Shown here: positions 1 through 10,647 of the stretch, piece after piece
Layout of the letters: every line of letters starts with the position of its first letter
How positions within the stretch are numbered: position 1 is the stretch's first letter
DNA from: Volvariella volvacea V23
Taxonomy: Eukaryota > Basidiomycota > Agaricomycetes > Agaricales > Pluteaceae
DNA: 34,564 nucleotides
Assembly (NCBI GenBank): GCA_000349905.1
Contig: KB722748.1
Span: 579,165 to 613,728, forward strand
Reading direction: 5' to 3'
Made by a program: the position numbers and the translations under genes
Notes under the pieces: generated by a model
Databases searched by the model: none
What the model was told of the DNA's origin: nothing
What the model saw: only the letters and a program-made list of their open reading frames with translations

Positions 1-317
1 AATTGTCGGATGCAATAAAGAACAAAGGGTATACCATATGTGAAGAGCAGGGATGGGTAGAATGAGAATGAGAATTGTAGATGAGGGTGTAAGGTATAGA
101 TGAACAGATGTGTATAAGTAAAGGTGGTGTGTAAGAAGATAGAGTAATACGTATTATGTATTGAAAATATAATAAGGAGAATGTAGTGAAAGAGGAAAAA
201 GAAAAGAGAAAAGGGATAATGGAGGTGCTTGGTGGGCGTCTGAGTGTGAGTGTAGATATTTGGTTGGCATCTGTTGGTGTGTAGACACTTGGTGGATGTC
301 TGAATGTTGGGTGTTTA

Positions 318-344
318 TGTCAGGGGCTCTTACAAGCCCTGACA
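318..344. repeat. Short inverted repeat with LTR-like TGTCAGGG ends
   Basis: TGTCAGGG at 318-325 is mirrored by CCCTGACA at 337-344 around a short centre, so the segment can fold into a hairpin. TG...CA ends of this kind are typical of LTR termini. It may be the end of another LTR fragment read on the minus strand. The inverted match is direct; the LTR reading is inference. Confidence 0.4.
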
Positions 345-436
345 CTATGATAAGTGTTTATTGACCAGTGTTTAATAAATAGAAATAAAGATAATAAGTT
401 AAAAAATAAAATTAGCTTGTTCATAACAGTAGTGAC

Positions 437-577
437 CAAAATGGACTTGATGGTGAGGCATGTTTGTTGATATTTGTGGTTTTAGAGATGTGGGTTCAAA
501 ATCATTGTGGTTGTATTTATATTGTGATGTGACATGTGAATAAAAAAAAAAAACCCAATATTCTATGATTCCTGACA
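437..577 (+). repeat. Diverged copy of the 3' end of the LTR-like element
   Basis: The segment aligns with about 2627-2758. Both have a GGCATGTTTGTT block, then an AATCATTGTGG block, then GTGATGT, an A-rich run, and a final ATTCCTGACA. It shares the terminus but not the rest of the LTR, so it looks like a truncated or strongly diverged second LTR end. Alignment was by eye only. Confidence 0.5.
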
Positions 578-1676
578 AAGTCTCTATATTAGACTGCTAG
601 CTATACAAGAGGTTAAGCTTGAGTTAAATCAAGCTAAGGGCTATGGCTTATATACTATCTATGCATGAAAGAAGGTATGTGGCAGATGACTAAAAGAAGT
701 AAGTATGAGATGAAAGAACATGTAAGTACTACCCAAAGATAGTAAAGAACACATATGTACATGTATGTAGTACCTGAAAGGAAAATACTGTCCACAAGAT
801 GAAAGGAGATGAAGTCCATAGTTGGTTGACATAAATCAAAATGAGAGTGACGATGAAAGCAAAAGGAAAAGAAATAGGACCAATTATGTGGTCTGTAACA
901 ATAGCAGATGCCTCTGGGAGCCTTGAGCAGCCTGGGTGCCAACAACTGCACTAGCCACTCCTTGATAATACTTATTGTCTGGCACTCTAGTAATGGACTG
1001 GCAATACTCTCTCATAAGCCTCCCAACAGCAGAGAGTACCCCATGGTCTGTGGGCACACTATATCACAACTCAAGAGATAGGGGGAAAAGAGTATTTATA
1101 GCACATTACTCACCAGGTAATTTGGTAACCTTGAAGGTCATTGGCATTAGAGCAAATAATGAGATGGTAAAGCTCAGGAGAGTAGACCAAGTCAAAGCTG
1201 AGGACTTTTGACTGGGCCCACCTGATTTTTATACACTGATGCTGGATAATTCCAGTAGTTTGACTAATATACATTTAACTATATACAGAGAGTCCATTGT
1301 TCTATTTACAGGTTCTTGTTATATACTATTTTCCTTGGTTTGATGGCATGCCACTTGCCATCAGATTCTGATAGGAGATGATGGAATACAGAGTTCCATT
1401 GTCAAGGTACCTTTGTGGTGGGATTCTCCATAATTCTGTCAGGGGATTTTCCATAGCTTTGATCTTTTGATGGTGGCAGTGTGGTTGGTGATTATGACTC
1501 AAGGAATTGGATTTTCTGGAAGGTCATTCTGATAGATCTGTAGATTTATTGATATAAACCCACTACTCCAGTTCAGTGGGTTTGAGCCAGAGTTACATAT
1601 TCTCTAGGTATTACTCTGTAGGGTCTATGCTCATGTTCTTGACCCATATGTGTTTTCCTTTGTACTTGTACATGGT

Positions 1677-2758
1677 TGTCAGGAATTGTATCCTTATTCC
1701 CTATTTATTTGTCGATTATTTAATATTTAATTTCTTTTTCTTTTTCTTTTATTAAGCACCAGAAACCACGTGACTTGCTTACTTAATCCAGATTAGATTA
1801 GATTACATCTTAATCACATGATGCATTACCTTTTGAGCCACCTTCGGAGGTCTCAGGCATCAAGGTATTCTTGGCGGCATCATTAGTCTTGGAGCCATCA
1901 TCCCAGCTCATAGCTTATCTCTACCCAATGGGATCTTAGCGATACTGGACACTGGTGATGTCATTATGAGGTCATAGATAGATACCCGTAGAATAATCTG
2001 GAATAGTGTAAACATGTACATATGGACTCTGGTGAATATATAAGTGGGCTTGGTTGGCTCTGGGGGTTTTCCTCAGTTTTGACCTTGTTTACTCTGCTGA
2101 GTTAGCTTTGTCTCAGAGACTCCAGTGCAACCTGAACTAACAGGCTACTAAGAGGTGAGTGTGCATCATTAGGATTCTTGTATCCATCTTGTCTCCCCTG
2201 CCAGCTGATAGTGAGAGTTTTCGCAACCATGCCACTGGTGATACCTGGGCACTGCTGTGTGGGTGATTCCTTGTAGTAGGCCCATCTGATAACGTGTATA
2301 GATGTGTGCCAAGTAGTTGATGATTTTCTTCCCTTTCTTTTCTATTTATTGTCTCCTGTGTATTATCTCTGGGGCCAAGTGCCCTTGTTGCTAACAATGG
2401 TGAAGTATTCAGGATAGGCTTCCATTTCAGGAAGCTTCAGTGTTAACACCCATATAATTCCTTTCTCTATTCTCATCAATATTTGTAGTAGTGGAAAGTA
2501 TTGTATTTTCTTCCATGTCAAATCCTTCCTCAGCACATAATCCACCATGACCTTGAACCACACCCCATCTATCTGCTTGTAAATGTCTTCATCATCAGGG
2601 TTGGCATTGAGTGTTGAGGCAGCCAATGTGGGGAACATGGCAGGGCATGTTTGTTTTGTTGTGTTTTGGTAATGTGAACTCAGAATCATTGTGGGTTTAT
2701 ATAGCTTTTGTGATGTTGTGATGAAAAAATTAAAGCACCTATTTTACAATTCCTGACA
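1677..2758 (+). mobile_element. Putative LTR (solo or remnant) of a retrotransposon
   Basis: The element starts TGTCAGGAATTGTA (1677-1690) and ends with the exact reverse complement (2745-2758). This gives 14-bp perfect terminal inverted repeats around 1082 bp and TG...CA ends. A TATATAAG box lies inside at 2037-2044, about where the U3/R boundary of an LTR would be. No target-site duplication is visible (ATGGT on the left, GAATG on the right), and no primer-binding site, polypurine tract or gag/pol frame is recognisable. A non-autonomous TIR element of the same length is the alternative. Confidence 0.5.
2037..2044 (+). promoter_or_regulatory. TATA box inside the LTR-like element
   Basis: TATATAAG lies 360 nt from the left end of the LTR-like element and is followed by a GT/CT-rich segment, as expected for an LTR promoter. 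Whether it is active is unknown. Confidence 0.4.
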
Positions 2759-2855
2759 GAATGTTTTCATTGTCAAGGTTGATGTAGCTGAGTGGGTATG
2801 TGTGGAGAGGCATTGTGTCAGTGAGTATTGGAGTACTTGTAACAGTATGATTTCA

Positions 2856-3045
2856 GAAATACTCCTTTTAGATCACTCTTCCAAGATTATTTAATCTATC
2901 TATCACATACTAATTCTAGTTTTGACCTTGATCAATCTAAATTGATCCAGTAATCTAAAAATGATCAAGTATCCCAAATGGGATAAGCCACTAATTTATC
3001 ATATACATTCTGGTCTGGTATAATGCATGTAACTAATAAAAAATA
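2856..3045. repeat. Third copy of the right-edge body repeat
   Basis: The segment matches 33351-33520 in the same orientation. Shared blocks include AATACTCCTTTTAGATCA, ATCTATCTATCACATRCT, the near-palindrome GATCAATCTAAATTGATC, CAGTAATCTAAA and GGATAAGCCA. It lacks the tRNA-like module found at the outer ends of the right-edge copies. It shows that the repeat is dispersed and not a local inverted duplication only. Confidence 0.65.
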
Positions 3046-3554
3046 AAAAAGTATTCTGTTTGCCATATTTCTGATATCTTCTACAATATTCCATGCTGTA
3101 TTCTTATTCGATACCATGAACACATGCACAAACCTTCACCTTCAGTAGTGTAATTAACTCAGCAAAACTATCTTATCACCCTTATCATCTTACTATATCA
3201 GGTTGACATGTTAAGAAGTTGTGCCTTAACATGAGGTAAAGAAAAAAAAAACAAGATAGAAAAGCAAAGGACCAATAACCAAAAGCACAAGCAAAACTAG
3301 TACAAGCAACCATTGCAAATTCAAACATAATACAGAATACAAGATCAAAAAGAATAACAGCAAAGAAGTGTCACGCATTAGGCAATAAGAATACCTTTGT
3401 GCTCAAAATGAGCAGAGCCAATGCAGCAGTTGACTCACAATCACTAACTTTGTACATTGTAATAGTACTATGACTGACATTATGATATTGAGGCCAGTCA
3501 TGACAATCAAGTCAGCTTTATTTATAGGAGATGAAAGAGAGAAACAGTCATGAC

Positions 3555-4424
3555 TTACCCAATGCCATGGTACCCCAAATAGTGTGATTGGGAGGGTAAG
3601 TCAATATTGGAATTGGATATATGACTTTCTTGCATTGGTGCAAGCTGAGGTGGGCAGCTGCTTGTGTGTATAGACTCATCTCGATTGTAGTCAGCAGATG
3701 GTGGAAGACGGGGGCTTGCACTTGGACTTGATGGTGGTGTGCTAAGCGGGGTAGATGCCGTAGAGGGTGCCGAACTTAAAGGCGCTGCACCGCTTTCGAT
3801 GGCATGATCAACCTTCATAAGCTTATCGAGAGCCGGGGAGAAATCAGATTTCTATGATACCCTCAAAAAGGAGGTAATAATTACTCACTCGACGCGGGCG
3901 TCGTAGCCTCCGTCTGGACGTACTCGGCGCACCTACTACGGAGGGACAGCGTTCCTTGCAATGCGCCGTCCAATGCGCCAGATCGAACTGACTCTTCTTT
4001 GACAACACGACGACGCGAAGGCAGAGCTGGCATTCGACCTCGAACCAGCTCACTATTCTTGCCCTCTTATCGCGTCGCAGGACGAGTCGTCGTTCCTTTG
4101 CCTGGGTAGTCAAAGTTGGGCTGCGGAGAGGTGGAAGGTGTAAGTATTCTTATACGCGACTGCGCGACATGATAGTAAGGGGATGCGCCACAAGCGCATT
4201 CTGCTCTTTGGTGCAAGAGCTAGAGCCCGGCCGGGCGCAACTGCTATCCGAGTGGGCGGTGACTTCGTGACCGTGGGGCGCACTGGTGGATCCCACCTTC
4301 CTCGGCAGGAAGTCATATTCGGCCCGATTGAGGGGGAGGGGTTAAAGCTCGTCAGCGCAACGATCAATACTTACATTTTCTTCATTTTATTGCCTCGCTT
4401 GCTGGAATCCGATGTTGTGTTCAT
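3555..4424 (-). CDS. CCHC zinc-finger protein with disordered Ser/Pro-rich tail
   Basis: Probable exons on the minus strand are 4424-4375, 4296-4156, 4120-3889 and 3851-3555, which close in frame at about 239 residues. The start MNTTSDSSKRGNKMKK is basic. The third exon encodes a compact finger, C-x2-C then W-x2-H-x3-C (core VECQLC ... AHWTAHCKERC). It is the same type as in the gene at 5511-7186. After it comes an Arg-rich stretch, then a Ser/Pro/Thr-rich tail. The second and third introns are only about 35-37 nt in this model. Longer alternatives exist in the same phases (donor in GCTTGTGGCG for intron 2, acceptor GATAAG for intron 3), so internal boundaries are uncertain. The stop TAA lies inside a perfect donor-like GGTAAGT at the edge of repeat DNA, so the gene may have been cut short. 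Function unknown; nucleic-acid binding is inferred. Confidence 0.6.
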
Positions 4425-5510
4425 GAGGGTCGCGGTTAGAATATCTACCAAGCCATCGGACGATTTACGAAGGGAGGTGAGACGCAATTGAAGCCAGTGG
4501 AAGGGTATATTTACTCACGATTGCGCAGAGGTGGCGGATGTTGCAGGAGATTGTCAGTGTCTGTGAGGATGCGTTAGTATGTACGTTTCAAGCCATGATG
4601 AATGGGCGGGCAGAGGCAGGGAATTACAGTGGCGCGCCATGGCGGCCTGCGCCACAGTAGACGTGGCGAGGGTGAAGCGGCACAAGCACACTGCAACGCC
4701 AGTCCAATGTTTCCGGCTTGCTTCTGGCAGCCGGTCATGCATGTCTGCGCGACCAAAACGCGGGACAGTAACAAACCTTTAAATTACAGGAGGGGTGGGG
4801 ACTCGCCTTGATTATCGAGATCTACTATCCATTACTAGTATGGGGACACAGGCGGGAGAACGCACACAATGGAGAGACGAAAGACAAAATGACAAGTCGT
4901 AGTTAGTCAAAGGTTAAAATGGTCAGGAGGCGGCGTATTGGGTATGGAGGGAGAAGAATTTTTTTCGAATGCAGCTCTGATATAGACTTGGAGACTTCGT
5001 AGGGGCGGGGGGGTTTTGAGCTTTGGATCCTCGAAATTACATTAACTTAAGCATCCTAGAGAATTCACTATCAGCCCGGCAATGTCCGCTGCAAACCTTC
5101 AGAATACCCTGTATTTTGTCCGACCCCGTGTTGTGAGCTGAGGCGGGCCTGAGGATCATCACACAGCCGAGAAACTGCTAGCGTGTTCCATAATCTGTCA
5201 TTCTGTAAGTTGAAAATGAAAATATCACTAGCTCGTCATCAGGATCAGACCCGGACAATAGCTTTGTGACCATATTGGCCACAGCATCTCAAAGTTCAAG
5301 CAATAAAGCATAATCAATAATAACGAGGCAGGAGCGAGTGGTATCATATCAGTAACGACGATATACAAAGCATAGGATTCTTGACCTACAGCACCTGCCA
5401 ACAGCACGGAACTTGTCCATACCTTTCAATTACATATATCCAGCAACAAACAAGATAAACATCATAAAGATGAATGACAACCGTTCCAACCTCGTGGACT
5501 AGGATCTAAT
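4425..5510. other. Intergenic region between two zinc-finger genes
   Basis: I find no convincing gene here. Overlapping short frames on both strands near 4554-4811 have no recognisable domain or supporting splice structure. The stretch should contain the promoter of the 3555-4424 gene on its left and the 3' UTR of the 5511-7186 gene on its right. A poly-G run lies near 5006. Confidence 0.5.
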
Positions 5511-7186
5511 TTATTGGGTCGCTTCTTCCTCGTCCCTTGATAAACTATCCCGGAAGCCACGCATGAATGTCCTAAATGGTAATAAGAACCATCCCAGAGT
5601 ACTGGGTGGTTCTTCCTCCGGCTCTGCGTACGTTTCCGTGCGAGGACGATTCTGGGGTCGTACGTCTGAATCTTGCTGCTGATCTTGATTTGGAGGTGGA
5701 ATGGAAGTCGAATCCGCTCGTTGTCTCTTGCGAGATGTGCGCGCTGGGCTTGAATCGGTGGGAACCAAGGTACTGCTGTCCGTCGATACAGTAGACGGAG
5801 GAGGTGCAGTATCCCTTGCTGGGGAATTGAGGGATTGGTCAGGACCACTCCCGTTGGGATTTGCAACGTCAGCATTTGGGTCACTTAGAAAGGCCATGGC
5901 GTTTAGAGAATAATGGATAAAAACACCAAGTCAGGATAGGCGACCAAAACAGTGCATAAATCACATACAGGGGGGTCTTTCTGGGCTGTTGATCACAACG
6001 AGTCCGGTGCTTCTCCCAAGGACGAATGGTGTATGTCTGCTTGCGACCGAGATTGACATGTTGGCCGCATCGCTTGCAGAATATCCTGTATGGCTCAATT
6101 TCACCGGCGTCGGGGTCGTTCTCGAAGTATTGTATGCGCTGGGCTTCTGTCCTCCGTATCTTGCTGGTGCTAATTACGGAGGAACTAATAGATGCAATAG
6201 ATGCGTCATCTTCGGCATCTGATTCTTCTGGTGTAGTGGCACGGCTGCGAGGAACATGTCAGGATTTAGATGCATACCATAGAGAATGACAAACACAGAA
6301 GAAGGCGGTTTCATCGCCGCGCTTTCTTTGGTAGTTGAAGGCGGCTTCTTGGATGCAGACAACGGCTTCGTTGACAGTGCTGAATTCATTCCGTTCTGCA
6401 AGACCTGGAGTTGACTTCTGGACCTGAGCGAGGAAGACGAATTACGCTGAAGCTTCTTCTTCGCTGATTGCTGACTACCTTCATCTGGACGAGCACGAGG
6501 GGGTGTAGGACCAGGAAGCCTGAATGCGAATCGTTGATGGAAGGCACATAATGTCGTAAATCAATATATCTTCAGGCATTCTTGTTAGAGCATCATACCG
6601 GATGTCAACTTTCTTCGGCCCCCTGCTCGATGGCGGCTGCAAGATTCGTTGCTCTTAACGAGACCCTGCGAATCAACGAATATCGTGTTACATACCTTGC
6701 TCCTGCTGGCAGAGGGTTCGCTTGTCTTATCTTTCCCTCTAAAGCTACCCTCTTTTCCCTTTGCTTCATTCAAACTCCTTTCAGGCTCGCCACGGTTCCC
6801 CTCATCTGGCTCGTCGTTCACCACACCGTCGGCATTCCCCGCATCGTGCACTTGCCTACACCGAAATAGAACAGAACTCAGTACCCAGAGCCCGCAAGGC
6901 GCATGGTACGACACAAACAGACCGAACTTGGAAAGACTTACGAGGTGTCTTCCTCCCCTGACGAGTGTCCCCCTTCCGACTTGTTCTGCTCGACAAGCAT
7001 GAGCACTAATCAGTAGAACCACGTTTAAAGGCTACCTTGCGCCGTCTGTTATACGTCACCTTCACGTTTGGCCTAGACGAACGTGATCGAACGCGACGCG
7101 TCTCGTAAATCAACTTGTGGGAAAGCAGGCGTTGCCCGCATAACAGCAACTCACCGCTCTGAACTGGGCTTGTCCGGCGTCGACAT
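5511..7186 (-). CDS. CCHC zinc-finger nuclear-type protein with conserved C-terminal hydrophobic motif
   Basis: Eight exons fit on the minus strand: 7186-7155, 7072-7036, 6985-6942, 6855-6696, 6636-6599, 6519-6278, 6227-5969 and 5883-5511. Phases close throughout and give about 394 residues. The N-terminus MSTPDKPSSERPNVKV is followed by a basic NRRRK and long acidic/Ser-rich disordered segments (about 25-210). A finger with C235, C238, H258 and C262 (IFCKRCG ... WEKHRTRC) follows a segment rich in Glu, Asp and Pro. A second disordered, proline-rich region ends in GWFLLPFRTFMRGF, a short aromatic amphipathic motif, then an acidic tail. The finger resembles a small family I associate with agaricomycete proteins of unknown role. 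DNA or RNA binding is inferred. Exon 3 could instead begin at 6988, adding one Gln. The exon 6/7 junction is the least certain. Confidence 0.65.
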
Positions 7187-7534
7187 CGTGGGATGACTGG
7201 GCAGCGGTGAGTGTCGATGAGGAGATGGTGTTCAGAGGGAGCGGGTAAGGAGCATGAGGCGGCTAGAATGCAAGACAAGCCACAAGCCTCTGAACCGGTC
7301 GCCGTGAGGGTCGGGCTGTTGGTCCAAGGATATTTGCATTTATTTCGATCTCCGATACTTGCCTTATTCGTCGCTTACCGGGCCAGAAGCCGGCGAACCG
7401 AGAGCAGGAGCAGACATTGATTTGCATTGAAAAGTCCAAATAATACAACGGTGGAGGGAGTGGTATTACACTTGTAGTGCGGTGGTGATACACGCAACAT
7501 AATAGGACCGTACTTTACTTTATTCCTGCACACA
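7187..7534. other. Intergenic region (promoter of the 5511-7186 gene, 3' end of the zinc-cluster gene)
   Basis: About 350 nt separate two minus-strand genes. No TATA box or repeat stands out, and the open frames here are shadows on both strands. It presumably carries the 3' UTR of the upstream zinc-cluster gene and the promoter of the 5511-7186 gene. Confidence 0.4.
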
Positions 7535-9424
7535 TCATGAAGTTGGCCGGTTTTCCTGTGGGACAGCATCATCATTCAGGCTGGCATTTCTCAACTCGGG
7601 CGCGCGGACGTTCGTGAGTTGGGGATCGATCACGGGATAGCGATAAAATCCCGCATTGAGGATGTGATTCACATTATACTGTGGTGGTAGAGGACCTGGA
7701 GAGGGAGCGGTCGACATCATGTTCTGGGGGATGTAATATTGTTGTATCGCGAAGATTTGCCCTGTCATTTGCTGATTGTGTTGAGGGAACGATGGAGTTG
7801 GTATCACAGTAGGTTGGAGGAAAGTCGTAGCTGGAGTGGGTTCGCCATTTTCTTGAGGGTGCCCCTCGTCTGTGCGTGTGTAAACAGGACGACGCGCATA
7901 GCTCTCAAGTACTCGCCTTCCGTGTCAATCCCTTCTGATGCCTTACGATGTGTGCAATGGGAGGATCTACCTTCCCGTGAACACGCTCTACATGGTCGAT
8001 CGAGACATTCGAAACCTTTCCGGTTGCATGAGGTGCAAGGCCTGCTCCCTTGATCAGGGATTCAATGAAATGGATGGATGAAATGATAGACCCACCTCCC
8101 ACCATCACAACGAATCTTGTCTCTCCTGTAAGTGTTTGTTGTCAATCCCCGAAAAATCCTACCCATCATGACAGTACCTACCTGCAACATATACATGCCT
8201 GGATCGAATAGACGGTGAGACGAACGTCTTAATGATGTGGTATATGCGTACCGCCTTGACCCTTGTTCCGTGGCCTCTTCCCTTCCGGGGTTGGGTAACG
8301 CATTCCAGATGATGCTCAGCACAAGGCCGACAAGGCCTGCCCTCATCGCATCGTTGGTTGTTCTTTCGACATGATTCGCATCGCAGCTTGACGAGCTTAG
8401 GCCCTCGTGTGACATGAACGCATTCCTCAGAGCGTGCGATACATCTCGCGCATGGTCTTTGATCATCGCACTGTTGTAGTATCCACAGTGCACACAGGTG
8501 CAATTTGTGAGATTGACGTTCAGCGGCCAGGAAAGGCGCATATACGCACCTTCTTATTATCCCTCCTGCAATTCGCACAGGCTAACTTTGCCCTCTCAGT
8601 TCCAGACCTCACAATCCTACCAGACGGACCAGTCGTAACGCCATCCTGTCTCACACCCCCCGATGACCCATGCCCATTTCCCATCCCACTCGTACTTCCA
8701 CCTGCCGTTCCCGAATCATCCGAACAGTTGATCCCAAATTCGTTGCACCGTGCACATGGCTTCCCATTCTCGCATCTTGCTCTCGCACGTCGACAAGGAT
8801 CGCATCCGTCGATGCATTGATTATTCAAATAGCCTTTCTTGGTACAACCCGAACAAGGCCTGTAGAGATCGAGGTAATGATACGCGGGGATCAGAGTTGG
8901 CGTTGAGAAGCAACGCTCGAGTTTGTTCCAATAGAAGCGAGCCACACGCACCGTGCTCCATCACAACGTACTTTATCGCGTCTGAGATAGCATTGTCACC
9001 CCGTTATCGTTCCCGATACACGAATGGGTGAGGGAGAGGAACACGAGTCGAAAGGAAGACATCATTACGAGCTGCGCCTTATCATGTATGACGAGATGAG
9101 GAGATTATTCACCTGCAATTCGCACACGCCTGTAGAGTTCACGGTATCAGCCTTACAATAACGGCAACAACCAAGAAAGCGTCACAGCAAGCCTGCCAAA
9201 CGTTCCAGGCCCCATCCAACCAACCACGCTCCCGTTGCCCAAAAACATCCTCGCACCGCCAACAGCACATGACGCGCATGCCAAAGGAAACCGGCAAAGA
9301 AAGAAGAAATACGAACCTTGGAAGCTCTCCTAGGCCATCCCGACGAAGTGGCATCGGAAATCGGGAGCATGGAGGGTGGCTGGGAATTCATAGGCTTTGA
9401 TGAGATCTTGACACCTTTACTCAT
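7535..9424 (-). CDS. Multi zinc-cluster (Zn2Cys6-like tandem) protein
   Basis: Nine exons close in frame on the minus strand: 9424-9317, 9129-9113, 8981-8952, 8859-8550, 8470-8252, 8198-8182, 8125-8096, 8041-7947 and 7869-7535, giving 386 residues. After a short leader come repeated cysteine clusters built on ACxxCRRDxxxCD-xRPCxxC. The first is interrupted by a 17-nt and a 30-nt microexon. Others are CDPCRRARARC, ACANCRRDNKKCDD, LRCESCRKNNQRCDE and ACICCRRDKIRCDG. The C-terminal third is Pro/Gln-rich with no known domain. Each cluster resembles the Cys6 binuclear zinc cluster of fungal transcription factors, but several occur in one chain, as in a basidiomycete family I recall only as uncharacterised. 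A nuclear DNA-binding role is inferred. Its start lies 189 bp from the divergent MYND gene, so the two probably share a promoter region. Confidence 0.75.
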
Positions 9425-9613
9425 TCAACCCGGCGCGCGCTTGTGGGGGTGGCAACCCGTGTTTTTTTGGCAAGCCTTGTCCGAAGATTGATTAGGTGTG
9501 TGGGAATTTGATTTCGGGTTGTGCCGAGGTGGTGCTGAGGCCGCGGAACAGGCCGAGGTAACTAGGTTGTAGCTGAGACGTATGAAGTTGGATCCATTTC
9601 CCAAACGACTACC

Positions 9614-10647
9614 ATGAGTGCTAGGACTCAAAGCAAGGTGCTGTTCAACCAAGCAGAGGTGGCATATGTGGCTGGTCAGACGGATGAAGCATTTGAAATC
9701 TACCAGCGCTGTATCAAGAAGATCCTAAAGGACGAAATATTGATACAGAAAGCACCCCCTGGCTCCATAATCCCAGACGACTGTCCAGAGGAGATACTTG
9801 CCGCTGCTTGGGTGAACTTTGCGGGGATGTGGAAGGAGTTTCCCAAGTTCAACAAAGGTAGATTGACCGCAGGCCGTTACAGAGAGCGTTCTGACGCCGT
9901 TCCATGGTCTTGTATTTAGATAATTACCCCGAAGCCTACAAGCTCCTCCATTCCTTCCGAGCGTCCACGGACCGCTCTTTCCCTAGATTCAAAGGCGACA
10001 AGGCTAAAGTCATCCTTAAAGCCATGCAAATCGAGGCGTCATTCACGTTGGGCCTGCTCGCGTGGGACAAAAAAGACAGGGCCACTGCGGCAAAGAGATA
10101 TTAAGAGGCCCTCGACCTGGCCGCCACCCACCCGCCTTTTACTTCCCCTGACCCGATGAAGGTCAAACACCTTGACCGGAGAGTCGCAAGCGATGTGCAA
10201 CAAATGAAGCAGAACCTGGAGGTTTTGGTGGCTAATGATGAGACACACGCCGATTTGGCGAGGGCGTTGAGAAGGTTGGATGTTAGTGAGTTCGGGGAGA
10301 GTAATGAGGGGTTGAGGAAGCAGGAATTACCGCTGAGGCAACATAGGGTTGAAGCATCAGGGGAGGTCACACATTCGGAGTCGATCATGACCGCGACGGA
10401 TGAATGCAGGCGATGCCAAGTCAGAGGTCCGAAATTGAAGACTTGTAATGGCTGCAAGAAAGTGACCTGTAAGTATTAATCTATCTGAGATGTTCTCCGA
10501 TATATAGCCAACTGTGATATAATAGATTGTAGTGTGGATTGCCAGAGGGTGGATTGGGGGTGAGTTTGACTGTAGATCATCTTACTGGGCTAAGCTGACA
10601 CCTTGAGTAGGGATCATAGGGCTAGCTGCAGAACAGCTTCAGGTTGA
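9614..10647 (+). pseudogene. MYND zinc-finger protein gene with one in-frame stop
   Basis: Four exons (9614-9857, 9920-10468, 10526-10559, 10611-10647) would encode 287 codons. The N-terminal two thirds is helical and TPR-like (AYVAGQTDEAFEIYQRCI; SFTLGLLAWDKKDRATAAKRY). The C-terminus is a MYND finger split over three exons: C-x2-C, TCNGC, YCSVDCQ, DW, H-x3-C. Such proteins usually act as protein-interaction adaptors. Codon 143 is TAA (10102-10104), between KRY and EALDLA. The frame is intact on both sides, and all splice sites and MYND ligands are preserved. A single C-to-T change from CAA would explain it. A very short intron (GTGGGA at about 10062 to TTAAG at 10104) could skip the stop but has a weak donor and would delete conserved-looking helix. 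It could be a recent pseudogene, an allele, or a sequencing error. Confidence 0.65.

Larger units (their letters stand above)
1..3554. other. AT-rich repeat-derived region without a convincing host gene
   Basis: This stretch is visibly AT-rich and holds only short open frames that I do not recognise, for example 975-1211 (+) and 2363-2689 (-). It contains an LTR-like element (1677-2758), a second copy of that element's 3' end (about 437-577), one copy of the body repeat found at the right edge (about 2856-3045), and simple tracts such as a CTTTTT-type run near 1732-1750. I read it as degraded transposon DNA. Composition changes abruptly near 3550, where GC-rich coding sequence begins. Confidence 0.7.

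Noticed and set aside
4554..4811. Overlapping frames on both strands
   Set aside because: Four mutually overlapping short frames in a GC-rich stretch. None has a domain, and they look like chance openness.
9904..10104. Independent small gene on the plus strand
   Set aside because: It is the middle part of the MYND gene's second exon, cut by the in-frame TAA, and continues in the same frame afterwards.
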